Positions 10,984 through 19,902 of a stretch of DNA of 19,902 nt are shown here, one piece after another. The position numbers and the translations under genes are program-made. The notes beneath the pieces were generated by a model. That model worked only from the letters and a program-made list of their open reading frames with translations, did no database searches and had not been told where the DNA came from. Position 1 is the first letter of the stretch. Every line of letters begins with the position of its first letter. The DNA is from Psilocybe azurescens (taxonomy: Eukaryota; Basidiomycota; Agaricomycetes; Agaricales; Agrocybaceae): NCBI GenBank assembly GCA_023853785.1, contig JAJIRX010000897.1, forward strand, positions 1-19,902, written 5' to 3'.

Positions 10984-12327
10984 TTTGCCTGTGGGAATCG
11001 TGTCCATGATATTCATTTTCTATGCGAGCATGAGTGTAATTCTCTATAGTTCACATATTCCAAGGAGGCGGTGATGATACAGCCTGCCCTCCTTCTTGGG
11101 AGCGTCTACAAACGCTGGCGGTATATTACCATTACAACACCCCAGCTCTGGACGGAGGTCTTCATCGACTTTTCCAGACATGTTCGCCATTTTGATGTGA
11201 TAAAGGAATGGCTACATCGCTCAGGTAGTTTGCCCTTACATATGATATTCAGAAGCTGCGATGATTTCGCCGTTCCTTCAACCTTGGGACCTATTTTTTC
11301 TCTTCTCAGATCTCATGCGGCTCGCTGGAGATATGTGGATCTTTCTATCCCGTCGCAACAAATTCATACCTTGCTCTGCTCCCTCAGAGTAGCTCCTCAG
11401 GTACAACAGCTTCAAATCATCACGCCGAAAGATAAAGATGAATGGCGTTCTCAGCCAATTTACATGACCGAACCATTTCGTCCGAGAGATCGGCTCAGCG
11501 CTGGTAACGAACTGTTTGCCAGCTGATACCTTCGTGCGGTGGGATAACCTAACCGCTGTCGTTGTGGCTTCAATCAAGCTCGACGCTCTGGTACATCTCG
11601 CGACCCACGGAATCAGAACCGAGAATCTTACAGCGGTTTATATCAGAGATGCTGGGAATGACTATCCACTACCAAGATGGTCTTACAACGTCTGTGGGAA
11701 AATGACCTTCCAAGGCGTTATCAACCGAAACCCAATCCAGCAGAGATCAATTTTCTTCGGTATGTAATTTGTCCATCCCTGCACACCATAACTTATAGTT
11801 TCTGTATAGAAAAGTTGGGACTGAGGCAGGGGCACACGACGTTCTTGTCACCTCTCTCCGTCTTTCTGCTTCACCTCCGGCGTCATTCACGTTTCAATAC
11901 CATGCACAGCGCGATCACGTTTTCGTGAGGGACCAATGGATCAGTCTTTTGGAGATCACTGACTTGGAGCTCACCAATACTACACACCAGGAGGCAGAGA
12001 ACGATGACCTGGAGCAAGACCAAAAATGATTGATTTTATTGACGCATTCTTTCGAGGACTTGCATTCGATCTCGAGGAAACTGCTCTTCCAAACCTCCGG
12101 TCCTTAGTGATAAATACGAACCTCTTGATGCCAGATTCATGGTCGCGCTTTACCAACATCTTTCCGCAGAGCCAAAGCTTAGGATTTGTTCTTGTAGATG
12201 CCATCCAACCAACTCATCTGAATCATCCAAAGACTTTGAAGATGACGATGACTCCAACGGTTCTGTGGACTGCGAAACTGACCGGGTAGAGAACGGCGAA
12301 GGGTCCAATCGGACTCAGATTGATTAA
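10984..12327 (+). pseudogene. F-box array copy 3: N-terminally truncated relic fused to copy 2
   Basis: Homology to copy 4 begins abruptly at about 10984-10987 in the first helix of the F-box (LPVGIVSMIFIFY). The cysteine-rich segment and any promoter are absent, because the DNA upstream is the end of copy 2. Downstream, MIQPALLLGSVYKRWRYITI, then DVIKEWLHRSGSLPL, LLRSHAARWRYVDLSIP and PADTFVRWDNL can all be read. Over about 175 bases (from about 11082) I count 11 mismatches to copy 4, including an exact run of about 54 bases. Frames change near 11500, between 11690 and 11740, at 11827-11838 (an extra CA in GGCACACG compared with copy 4), at the A5 run 12022-12026 and near 12205. It ends in an acidic tail near 12327. 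With no start region and at least five shifts, it is very likely non-functional. Confidence 0.7.
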
Positions 12328-12873
12328 AGTCGAAGTCTGAAGGCGGCAGCAAGAGAATTTCATATTGTGCTTAAATCAAGATAAATTGTTGATGATTAGG
12401 CGGATCTAAATACATTGCGAACTCGCAACTTGTACTGAACCAGTACTGGCGACAGATGATTTTCCTTCTATTTCAACGTTTCATTCGATAGGACGAATGT
12501 CGTGGATGTATCGATGGCTAAACCCATCGTTCTAGCACTTCTAAAAGAATATATACGCTTGGAAATGACAATAATGTATCCGGGCTCCGAGTAGATTCAC
12601 TCGTGTGAGTTTTACCATTGTTCTGCATATCCAAAGGGCTGGAGCCGTGGCCACTTAAAAGGCCACTCAGGCTTCCATGGTCTAGTTGGCACACTTCCTT
12701 TTAACTATCATCATCCTATCGCACCTGCACAAGAAAAGAAAACGGCATTTTAAAAAATCTCTAGGCTTGAGCGCTTAAGATTGAAGAAGCTGCCGTCAAT
12801 TGCGGTACAATTTTGGCTTTATTTTATAAAATCCCATCATTGACATACGAATTGACAGTCGATTAAATCCAGT
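12328..12873. other. Spacer between array copies 3 and 4, with a TATA-like promoter at its right end
   Basis: No gene is seen. The left part would be the downstream region of copy 3 and the right part the promoter of copy 4. Confidence 0.4.
12822..12831 (+). promoter_or_regulatory. TATA-like element upstream of F-box copy 4
   Basis: TTTTATAAAA lies about 45 bases before the ATG of copy 4 (12874). That is a plausible distance for a core promoter with a short 5' untranslated region. The call rests on motif and position only. Confidence 0.4.
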
Positions 12874-14665
12874 ATGTCAGACCTCCAGCAACTTAACCGT
12901 CCTAGGATATTGCAACCTGCGCCTTGTGACAAATGTCGGTGTACGAATTGTCAATACATGCATGACTACTCTGGAGCAGACTGCCACCTTCAGGGGACTT
13001 GCGACACGTGCCCACGCCTCGTCAAGATTGACGGGGCGATAGAGAAAAGTGCAGAATATGCTCATCCATCTCATTAAAATTCGACTGCAGATCAAACAAA
13101 AGGTCAATTCTCGCCACGATCGCTTGATCGGCCGCCTGCCTGTGGAAATCGTGTCTATGATATTCATTTTCTATACGAAAATAGGCCAGCCACTTTATTA
13201 CACCGTGATACCACACATCTCCTACCGGAGAACTGTGATGATACAACCTGCCCTTCTTCTTGGGAGCGTCTGCAAACGCTGGCGGGATATTACCATTACA
13301 ACACCCCAGCTCTGGACGGAAGTCTTCATCGACTTTTCCAGACATGTTCGCCATTTTGATGTGATAAAGGAATGGCTATGTCGCTCAGGTGGTTTACCCC
13401 TATATATGGTATTCAGAAGCCGCAATTCGGAACCGGTTCCTTCAACCTTGGGACCTATTTTTTCTCTTCTCAGGTCTCATGCGGCTCGCTGGAGATATGT
13501 GGATCTTTCTATCCCGTCTCAACTATTTCATGGCCTGCTCTCCTCCCTTGAAATAGTTCCTCGGGTAGAGCAGCTTCGAATCGTCCCACCGAAAGATAAC
13601 GATGGATGGAATTCCCAGACAATTTCCATGACTGAGCCATTTCGTCCGATAGGTCTGCATGTAAAGAACTATTTCCCAGCTGATACTTTCGTGCGGTGGG
13701 ATAACCTGACCGTTGCCGATGTGGCTTCAATCAAGGTCGATGCTCTGGTACATCTCATTACCCACGGAATCAGAATCGAGAATCTTAGAACGATGGGTAT
13801 CATAGAGGATGGGGATGAATATCCACTACCGTCCACGCCGATCGCCAACGTTTCTATAAAGGCGTTAACAGCCGAAGCTTGTCCAGCAGAGAGGAATTTT
13901 CTTCGATATATAACCCTTCCATCTCTACGACATTTAACCTATACTTTTTGTATTGAAGATCTGGAACACAGACAGGGGGCACGATGTTCTTGTCACCTTT
14001 CTCCGTCTTTCTGCTCCAATATTGGCACTCTTCTTCTTTCGATATCGTGTACAGCACGATTATGATTCGGTGCCCGGATGGAGGGACCAATGGAACAGCC
14101 TTCCGGAGATTACTAGATTGGAGCTCGACAGCACGGGCCAGAACGATGACGAGGACTCAGAACAGGAAGAAGAACTGATCGATTTCATTGACGAATTCTT
14201 TCGAGAACTTGCATACGATCTTGAGGCAATAGTCCTTCCAAACCTCCAATCCTTGACAATAAACATCGATTGGTTGCCGATACCGTCATGGTCCCTCTTT
14301 GCAAACATTTTTCCACCGAGCCAAAGCTCAGGTTCTGCTATTGCTGATGCCATCGACGTCAGCGCTTTGAGTCTGGAGGAACGTGCAAATCCCCCTCCCT
14401 CTAAACACTGTCAACGAGCTGAAGAGGCCCTTGACGACAGTCGTGGTCAAAATGAAGCTCGTGGAAAATATGGAAGAAAGCGTTTTTGCGTTTTGTAGAC
14501 ATTCAAAGGAGTGGACTGAAGCTTACAGTAACCAACCTAGAAGGATGCGATATGCTGGCACGAATGGCTGAGTCCTATGATTTTGCAAACGTGTCTGACC
14601 CTTACGCCGAATCTGAATCGTCCGAGGACGTTGAAGATTACAATCTTGTAGTTGTACAACTTTGA
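12874..14665 (+). pseudogene. F-box array copy 4: cysteine-rich segment plus F-box, four frame shifts
   Basis: It starts MSDLQQLNRPRILQPAP. The cysteine-rich segment is C-x2-C-x4-C-x10-C-x5-C-x2-C (12925-13011), with one extra cysteine inside the second gap. Then come a linker, the F-box (LIGRLPVEIVSMIFIF, then ALLLGSVCKRWRDITITTPQLW), DVIKEWLCRSGGLPL, LLRSHAARWRYVDLSIP, PADTFVRWDNL and a leucine-rich region. An acidic stretch (NDDEDSEQEEELIDFIDEFF) precedes the C-terminal segment, which ends near SGLKLTVTNLEGCDMLARM and stops at 14665. Shifts occur at an A4 run (13045-13048), a G5 run (13975-13979), a C-rich tract (about 14391-14395) and a T4 run (14491-14494). All fit single-base gains in homopolymers, and the longest unbroken frame (13049-14065) contains the whole F-box. 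Intact, it would be an SCF substrate adaptor of about 595 residues. It may be a young pseudogene or a gene spoiled by sequence error. Confidence 0.7.
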
Positions 14666-15675
14666 ATTTCGAGAATGACCTTTTGTAGTGAGATGGGGTG
14701 GAATTTGATAGTTGTTGTTGTGTGAACCTGACTACCTGTTAACCAATTTTTGGAGTGTTGCTGGACGGGGAATAAACGAAGGTCTTCAGAGAATGGATTA
14801 GATCAATCTCGAAGAAGGCATACATTCACATCGACGTGACCATCTCAAGTGAATCAAAAAGAACAATTCAGATAACGGATTCCTTACTAACGGAAGACAC
14901 AGGAGCGAGTTTTGGGACATGGTAGAATGCATGTGTCATAAAATATGCGAGGAAGACATGGTGTTGTGGTTGATTGCTCGTGCTCGCGTGGATGATCCCT
15001 TCTCTCTCTCTCCCCCTCGAATCCACCCTCCCCGCTCTAAGTCGAATACAAAGCCAACATCTGAAAGACGGATTCTCTAGATGTTGAGCTTGGTCCTCCT
15101 CCAGTGACGACGCTTAGCGTTGTACTATTATCGCACATCCAGTCGTCAGTCCAGTGGTTTATATTGAGATTCATGATTACGCACTTGGATCTTTGTGTCC
15201 GTCTTCAGGCGGAACCACTGGGGAATAGGCCTATGGGAAACTCAGTCAGCACTGATTTCTCAATTTCAGCGCACAACAGATACACACCTGTTTTGCCTTC
15301 CAGCCTTGGCGAGGATTCTTTTGTGCGGAAAGTCTTTTGGGAAGGCTATATATTCGAGCATAGATTCGTCAGAGATTTGTTCGCTCGCAAATAATGATGT
15401 TGCTCACCATTGATGACGACGGCGACGGACTAGGGGACGTTACGGTGGATGTTTGTGTCCTGCTTGAAAATAAGGTTAAGCCGATGGCGTAAGCTGTATA
15501 GTTGTTGTTGTTGATTTCCAATGAGCCGATACACAGCCGAAAGCCCAGATTCCGTCGTGGTCTGGTGATGCAGGTCACGTCTCGTAATCGACACGTCGGC
15601 ATCCTAAACGGGTAACCACACCGATGCGCTGTTCAATCCAGGAACTCTTACCCTCTTTCACTTTACCCCACAATC
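14666..15675. other. Intergenic stretch between the F-box array and FKBP
   Basis: I see no supported gene. One plus-strand frame of 96 codons at 15104-15394 has no recognisable domain and no paralogue here. A short CT microsatellite lies at 15000-15012 and a (GTT)n run at about 15500-15512. The right end should hold the FKBP promoter. Confidence 0.45.
15645..15670 (+). promoter_or_regulatory. Pyrimidine-rich tract just before the FKBP start codon
   Basis: A tract dominated by C and T (CTCTTACCCTCTTTCACTTT and on) ends five bases before the ATG. Such tracts often mark the transcription start region of well-expressed fungal genes. No clear TATA element was seen upstream. Confidence 0.3.
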
Positions 15676-16296
15676 ATGAAGCTGTTCGCATGGATCTCTG
15701 CTGCTCTTCTTGCCACGGTTGCTCTTGCCGACGAGGCCAAGACCCCTCCTACAGAGCTGCAGATTGACACGACATACTTGCCACAGAACTGTGTGACGAA
15801 AGCGGAGACTGGCGATCGTATCAAGGTCCACTACGTGAGTTCATCGAAGCAGTCATTGGATATCAATAAGAGCTTTATTAAACATGCTATATCCAATCAG
15901 ACTGGAACCCTGTTCTCAAATGGAAACAAATTCGATTCCAGTCTTGACCGCGGACAGCCCCTGCCTTTGACGCGTAATGTTTTCGAACTTCTTAAAGTTG
16001 CAAGCTTATCTAATTTGTTATGTAGTCGGTATCGGCCAGGTCATCAAAGGATGGGATCAGGGTCTCCAGGGAATGTGCGTCAATGAAAAGCGCACGCTAA
16101 CCATCCCTGCTGAGCTTGCATACGGTTCGTCTATATCCACTTCTCCAAAACGCGTTCCTCAAATGCTAAGTTTATTCTCTCTTCTGAAACAGGACCCCGT
16201 GGCTTTGGAAGTATTATCCCCGCCAACTCTGCCCTCGTATTCACGGTCGAGCTCGTCGATCTGGAGTCCACCGGTAAGGCTCGTGAAGAGCTGTAA
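15676..16296 (+). CDS. FKBP2-type peptidyl-prolyl cis-trans isomerase of the secretory pathway
   Basis: It catalyses proline cis-trans isomerisation during protein folding and is expected in the ER lumen. Four exons (15676-15834, 15901-15973, 16026-16124, 16193-16296) join in frame across introns of 66, 52 and 68 bases, giving 144 residues. Residues 1-18 ([18 protein letters not shown]) form a signal peptide. The FKBP fold follows from about residue 36. Active-site positions seen by comparison with FKBP12 are Tyr53 (VHYTG), Phe64-Asp65 and Arg70 ([11 protein letters not shown]), Val83-Ile84 and Trp87 ([11 protein letters not shown]), Tyr110 (AYGPRGFG) and Phe127. Cys39 and Cys95 match the conserved cysteine pair of secreted FKBP2/FKBP13 proteins. 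One position that is aromatic in FKBP12 (Phe46) is leucine or proline here. The protein ends KAREEL, a possible weak variant of an ER-retrieval tail. Unlike its neighbours it has no frame break. It stands apart from the F-box array and shares no evident regulation with it. Confidence 0.95.
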
Positions 16297-17461
16297 AAAT
16301 ACAAAACCAACCCCAACTCGGTTGCTTTCTATCGATGATGATGCACCTAATTTATAAAATTGCCAGTGTGGTACAACAAGCCATGATATCCTCAACCTCT
16401 GCATGCCCTCTCAAGCTTAGGCGTAAGCTATGGCGTGCTCGAAACCATGTGTTGTGCTGGAAATGGGGTCAACGAGCCGTGCGCGTTTCTTCTTCATAGG
16501 CTGATCGTTGGTGATATAAGATTACAATCCGAAGAAATTGCGTTTATCAGATCGCTGAAGTCTGCACTAAGAGCTATACTTCTAGCGTTCTTTCACGACG
16601 ATTCTTGCAAGGGGTGAGGGCCGAGGAGAGGAACGGAACCTCAATAAAAATAAAGGCCGCGGTCAGCCGCTACCGTAACGTCGCCTTTGATTTGACGACG
16701 TTCCTTGCTTTCTGGTATCCGTGGCAAGTCGCGATGGAAGGCTCACAAAACCGAGAATATGAAACTCGTCTGGCCATGCTTATCGCGCTCTCATAAGTTA
16801 TAATCTGATCTAAAAATAGTACAAGGAATCTAATACAGTAGAAACTTTACTTCAATTCTAGTGCTCAACGAAATTCGCGTCCGCAAAATCCGTGTGTACC
16901 TAACTTCATCTCATTTCCTTGCTTGCAAGGGTTTTAGGGAGGGTCAAAATTTTATACATCCCTGTTATCGCAACATTTTATTTAACATCTTTACATACAT
17001 GTGACACAAAGATAAGGTATTCCTGCTCCTTGTAATATTGTTTTTGGCGTGAGCCACTAGCGGATGGCAATTCACTCTAGTAAGAGCTATCTACACATTT
17101 TGTTATCTAATGTCCCCACGTTTTCAAACCAATTTCGCCTGCAGAACTCAGACAATGACCCAGTTGTTGGAAATAAGATAACAAACGCGATAGCGCCTCG
17201 CCACAATCACTGTGTAGCGCCGGTTCCTTGATATTTCGTACGCATATTCAATCTCATATTTTGGTTCATTAACAGTGCATTACCGCGCCATTCCTTTTCT
17301 GTAGTATACAATACATTTTATTTGGTAGATTCGGGGCTTACGAGCTCTTCGTCATCTTTCTTTGCGGCACGCAATGTACTCATATTAGTTTCTATTTACT
17401 TCGTAGATACGAGACTCGGTTATCGCAGTACATTATATACGAGACTTCGATACGAGCTCTC

Positions 17462-17608
17462 CTCAGTCGTTTGCTTCGGGTGAGCACTATTCTTACTTAC
17501 TATATTTCAATCGTTGTACTAAATTACTACCTAGCGTATCTATTCTAGGTAGATATAAATTCATTCTCAGTCGTTTGCCTAGCAAACAACTGAGTGTATC
17601 TATTCTAG
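17462..17608. repeat. Cluster of short direct and inverted repeats
   Basis: CTCAGTCGTTTGC occurs at 17462-17474 and again at 17566-17578. The second copy is followed after 3 bases by its near-perfect inverse (17582-17594, one mismatch), giving a 13-base-arm hairpin. GTATCTATTCTAG occurs at 17536-17548 and 17596-17608. CTACCTAG (17527-17534) is inverted as CTAGGTAG (17545-17552). The density of linked repeats suggests a mobile-element end or a nested small element, but no target-site duplication was identified. Confidence 0.55.
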
Positions 17609-18883
17609 ATTCTTACGCCAGTATCGAGGACAACATCAGAGGGCAGTAATCTTTTTTTTTTCAATATCTCTATCCAACCGACAGTTGAGAGCATTTATTC
17701 TGAACAACCCCCAATTTGAAAGGCCCGAGTGGAGAGAAAGTGCGTGTTATAAATAGCTGACTCTCAAAAAATAGTTAGGAAGGGAGGACAAAAGGGAGGC
17801 TCAATTTTGGAACAACCCTATGTGTAGCACGGTAGTCACCTGTATTGCACTATCTATAGCTATCTAAACATAAATGTGCGTATGTTTTTAGCCACAGGAT
17901 CTTTTACTGAAGTACTGGAGGTAAATAATTTGGGACCATCTCGGAATATCCTCGGTACCGCTATCCGCAGCAATGGGCATATATTTATGAATGTTGGAGC
18001 GGTAAATCTTCTGATAGACTGATACTATGGTGCCGCAGCATTTCTATTTTTAATGGCTGATCTTTGAGGCGGTACATACGAAGATTTAAAATTCTTATGT
18101 TGGATATTCTAATTGGTGTTCTATTTGGACCTACAAGGATCAAGTGATATAGGCGATGAACGCCGGCTCGAGAGCGAGCTGTCGGCGTATTGTCGCGGGT
18201 ACGGCTAGCTATCCGGCTGACTAGTAAGTATATGTTATTCGAATATGAAAAGAACTGGGAGGCCCTTGCGTTCATGTGCGGTGGCGGCTCCGAACTTTGG
18301 GGCGGCTTGCTTGCTCGAGTCTCTGCCAATGCAGCCTCAGAATTCCGTTCCGCTCGACCAGGTCACATGGGATTTTATATCTGTTGATTGTGAGCTGAAA
18401 GTCTAACATAGCTATGCAGCTTGAAGTTAAAATTGGCGCACGTATGCGGGCTCTCGTTCGCCGTCTGGGACTGTTGTGGCTTTTTAAAATAACTGAGTAT
18501 TTATATCACTGTCATTAGCCCCCTTGTCGGTCCGTCGTTCATTCCGCTTTACCCGTAGGTACTAAGGGTGCCTGGTAGTGTAACGGAACCCAATTATCCA
18601 TGTTCATATTCATGATCATGATCACGGGCTTACGTCTTTTTGCAGACGTTGTTTGACAAAAACTTGAGCTATATTTGAGCGTATGCAGTACACACTGCGA
18701 CCGACATTGGTGTGCCAGGATCCCGTTTATTCCTGTCAAAGGCAAGGGCAAAGATGCCCAGCCAAGGGAAAGGTGGAATTCAGAATGAAATCGACTATGC
18801 TGTTACGGTTATAAGCACCTTGTGTGCCTGGCTTTCTCTCGGAATGAACTCACTTACTTCAATTGATATATACTTAGACGCCA

Positions 18884-18901
18884 ACGGCCTCTCGAGGCCG
18901 T
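18884..18901. repeat. Small GC-rich inverted repeat
   Basis: ACGGCCT and AGGCCGT form a perfect 7-base stem around a CTCG loop. A related GCCTCGAGGCC lies near 19070. No gene end is nearby, so there is no reason to call it a terminator. Confidence 0.35.
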
Positions 18902-19902
18902 GTTCCCTGGAATTTGTATAGGGTGCCGTCGGCGTCGATTTGATCGCTGCCCAGTGACAAGAGATAAGTCCGGATACCCATATACGGGCTTACTGAGTTA
19001 CTGAATGGGTTAACCGGTTAGATCTGAGGCGCGTCATTCCGAAAGCGAGCGAAAGCGCTAGCATACAAGCCTCGAGGCCATGGTCTACGCTTCTGGGTCT
19101 GTAGTAAGTACCTACAAGTCGAATGTGATCCAAGGTTAAGGATCCTTCAGGGTAATTAATCTATCGATAACTTTCGTAATTTCATCATATCTTGTGAAGT
19201 GCACAAATCCGCGAGGCCTCGGTCGAGGCGGAGGTAGAGGCCATTCTGATTCTTACCGTTCATTACATACCTGTCGCTTCCAAAATATGCGGAGAATAAT
19301 ACTATGTAACGGGCTGAGGAAGAGCTTGCAATTGCACTGAGTCCTTTTCGTAGACGGCTGTTATCCAGGTGGCTGTATAGTATTCGAAGGATCCATTAGA
19401 TTAGAGTCTTCACTTCACTGATAAACGTACGTCATGCAGATAAGTATCTGACTTCAGAGGTGTGTACATAAAGATAAAGAAAGGAAGGGAACAAGAAGCT
19501 GATCAGATTTGTTTTCATTAAATTACATGACTGTAATTAGGGATGGTTACGAGTTTTGTATCTTCAAAAATAACTATGGACAACCAACTACTCGGGTTAC
19601 GCCACAGGTGAACCGGTGACACATGTTTTTGACATCATGGACATGGCAAAGTTCGGAGAGTGTCCGATGAGTCGCGAATGATCCTGAGTCCTGTGCTGCC
19701 TGAGTCCGGACCCTCAAGGTCTGGGGAGGCCTGAGGACGAACTGAGAACATGATAACATAGTGAAGATCTATTCGCGGAAGCAGAGCCGCAATTATGAAG
19801 CGCGGGTGGGAATGACATCGGCGACTGCCAGTGTGAGCCAGAGAGGGTTCTCCCGCACAATGAGGTCGGCCGCTTGAGCCTTGAGGGGTCCCTTCGTATA
19901 CT

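Larger units (their letters stand above)
16297..19902. other. Long stretch without a supported gene
   Basis: The left end should be the FKBP 3' untranslated region. Beyond it, open frames reach at most about 114 codons (minus strand, 17985-18329) and have no recognisable domain, no plausible exon partners and no homologue in this window. The tract includes a T10 run near 17651, a repeat cluster at 17462-17608, a small GC hairpin at 18884-18901 and GC-rich patches at 19020-19260. I recognised no transposase, reverse transcriptase, tRNA or rRNA. Confidence 0.45.

Noticed and set aside
15000..15012. CT microsatellite as a functional element
   Set aside because: It is short, common in such genomes and more than 600 bases from the FKBP start.
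15104..15394. Plus-strand frame of 96 codons as a gene
   Set aside because: No known motif or signal peptide and no paralogue; it overlaps other similar-sized frames.
17985..18329. Minus-strand frame of 114 codons as a gene
   Set aside because: It has no recognisable domain and low-complexity composition, and it lies in repeat-bearing gene-free DNA; the length is compatible with chance.

Overview
The window looks like nuclear DNA of a basidiomycete fungus, most likely an agaricomycete. The evidence is short GT-AG introns of 52 to 77 bases, a peroxisomal-type malate synthase and an ER-type FKBP with fungal exon structure, and several degenerate F-box genes of the kind that are expanded in mushroom-forming fungi. 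There is no sign of prokaryotic organisation, and I found no tRNA, rRNA or CRISPR array.

Layout. 38-1963 (minus): an F-box gene of a common agaricomycete type, broken by four frameshifts. 1964-3744: no gene seen. 3745-5693 (minus): a six-exon malate synthase gene, complete in every conserved block but carrying two single-base frame breaks. 5694-7371: promoter region of malate synthase, then a gene-free stretch. 7372-14665 (plus): a tandem array of four related F-box genes or relics (copies 1 to 4). Where their N-termini survive, they carry a cysteine-rich segment before the F-box. Copy 2 has a true nonsense codon and a 4-base duplication. Copy 3 has lost its N-terminus and is joined directly to the 3' end of copy 2; its body is about 94% identical to copy 4 over a compared stretch. 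15676-16296 (plus): an intact four-exon FKBP2-type peptidyl-prolyl isomerase. 16297-19902: no gene seen, with a cluster of short direct and inverted repeats at 17462-17608.

The genes do not form one pathway. Malate synthase serves the glyoxylate cycle, FKBP2 serves folding in the secretory pathway, and the F-box genes would supply substrate receptors for SCF ubiquitin ligases. The most interesting features are the cysteine-rich plus F-box architecture and the record of duplication, fusion and decay in the array. An important caution is that most frame breaks in the window are single-base changes in short homopolymer runs, including in the housekeeping malate synthase, so part of the apparent decay may be sequencing or assembly error.
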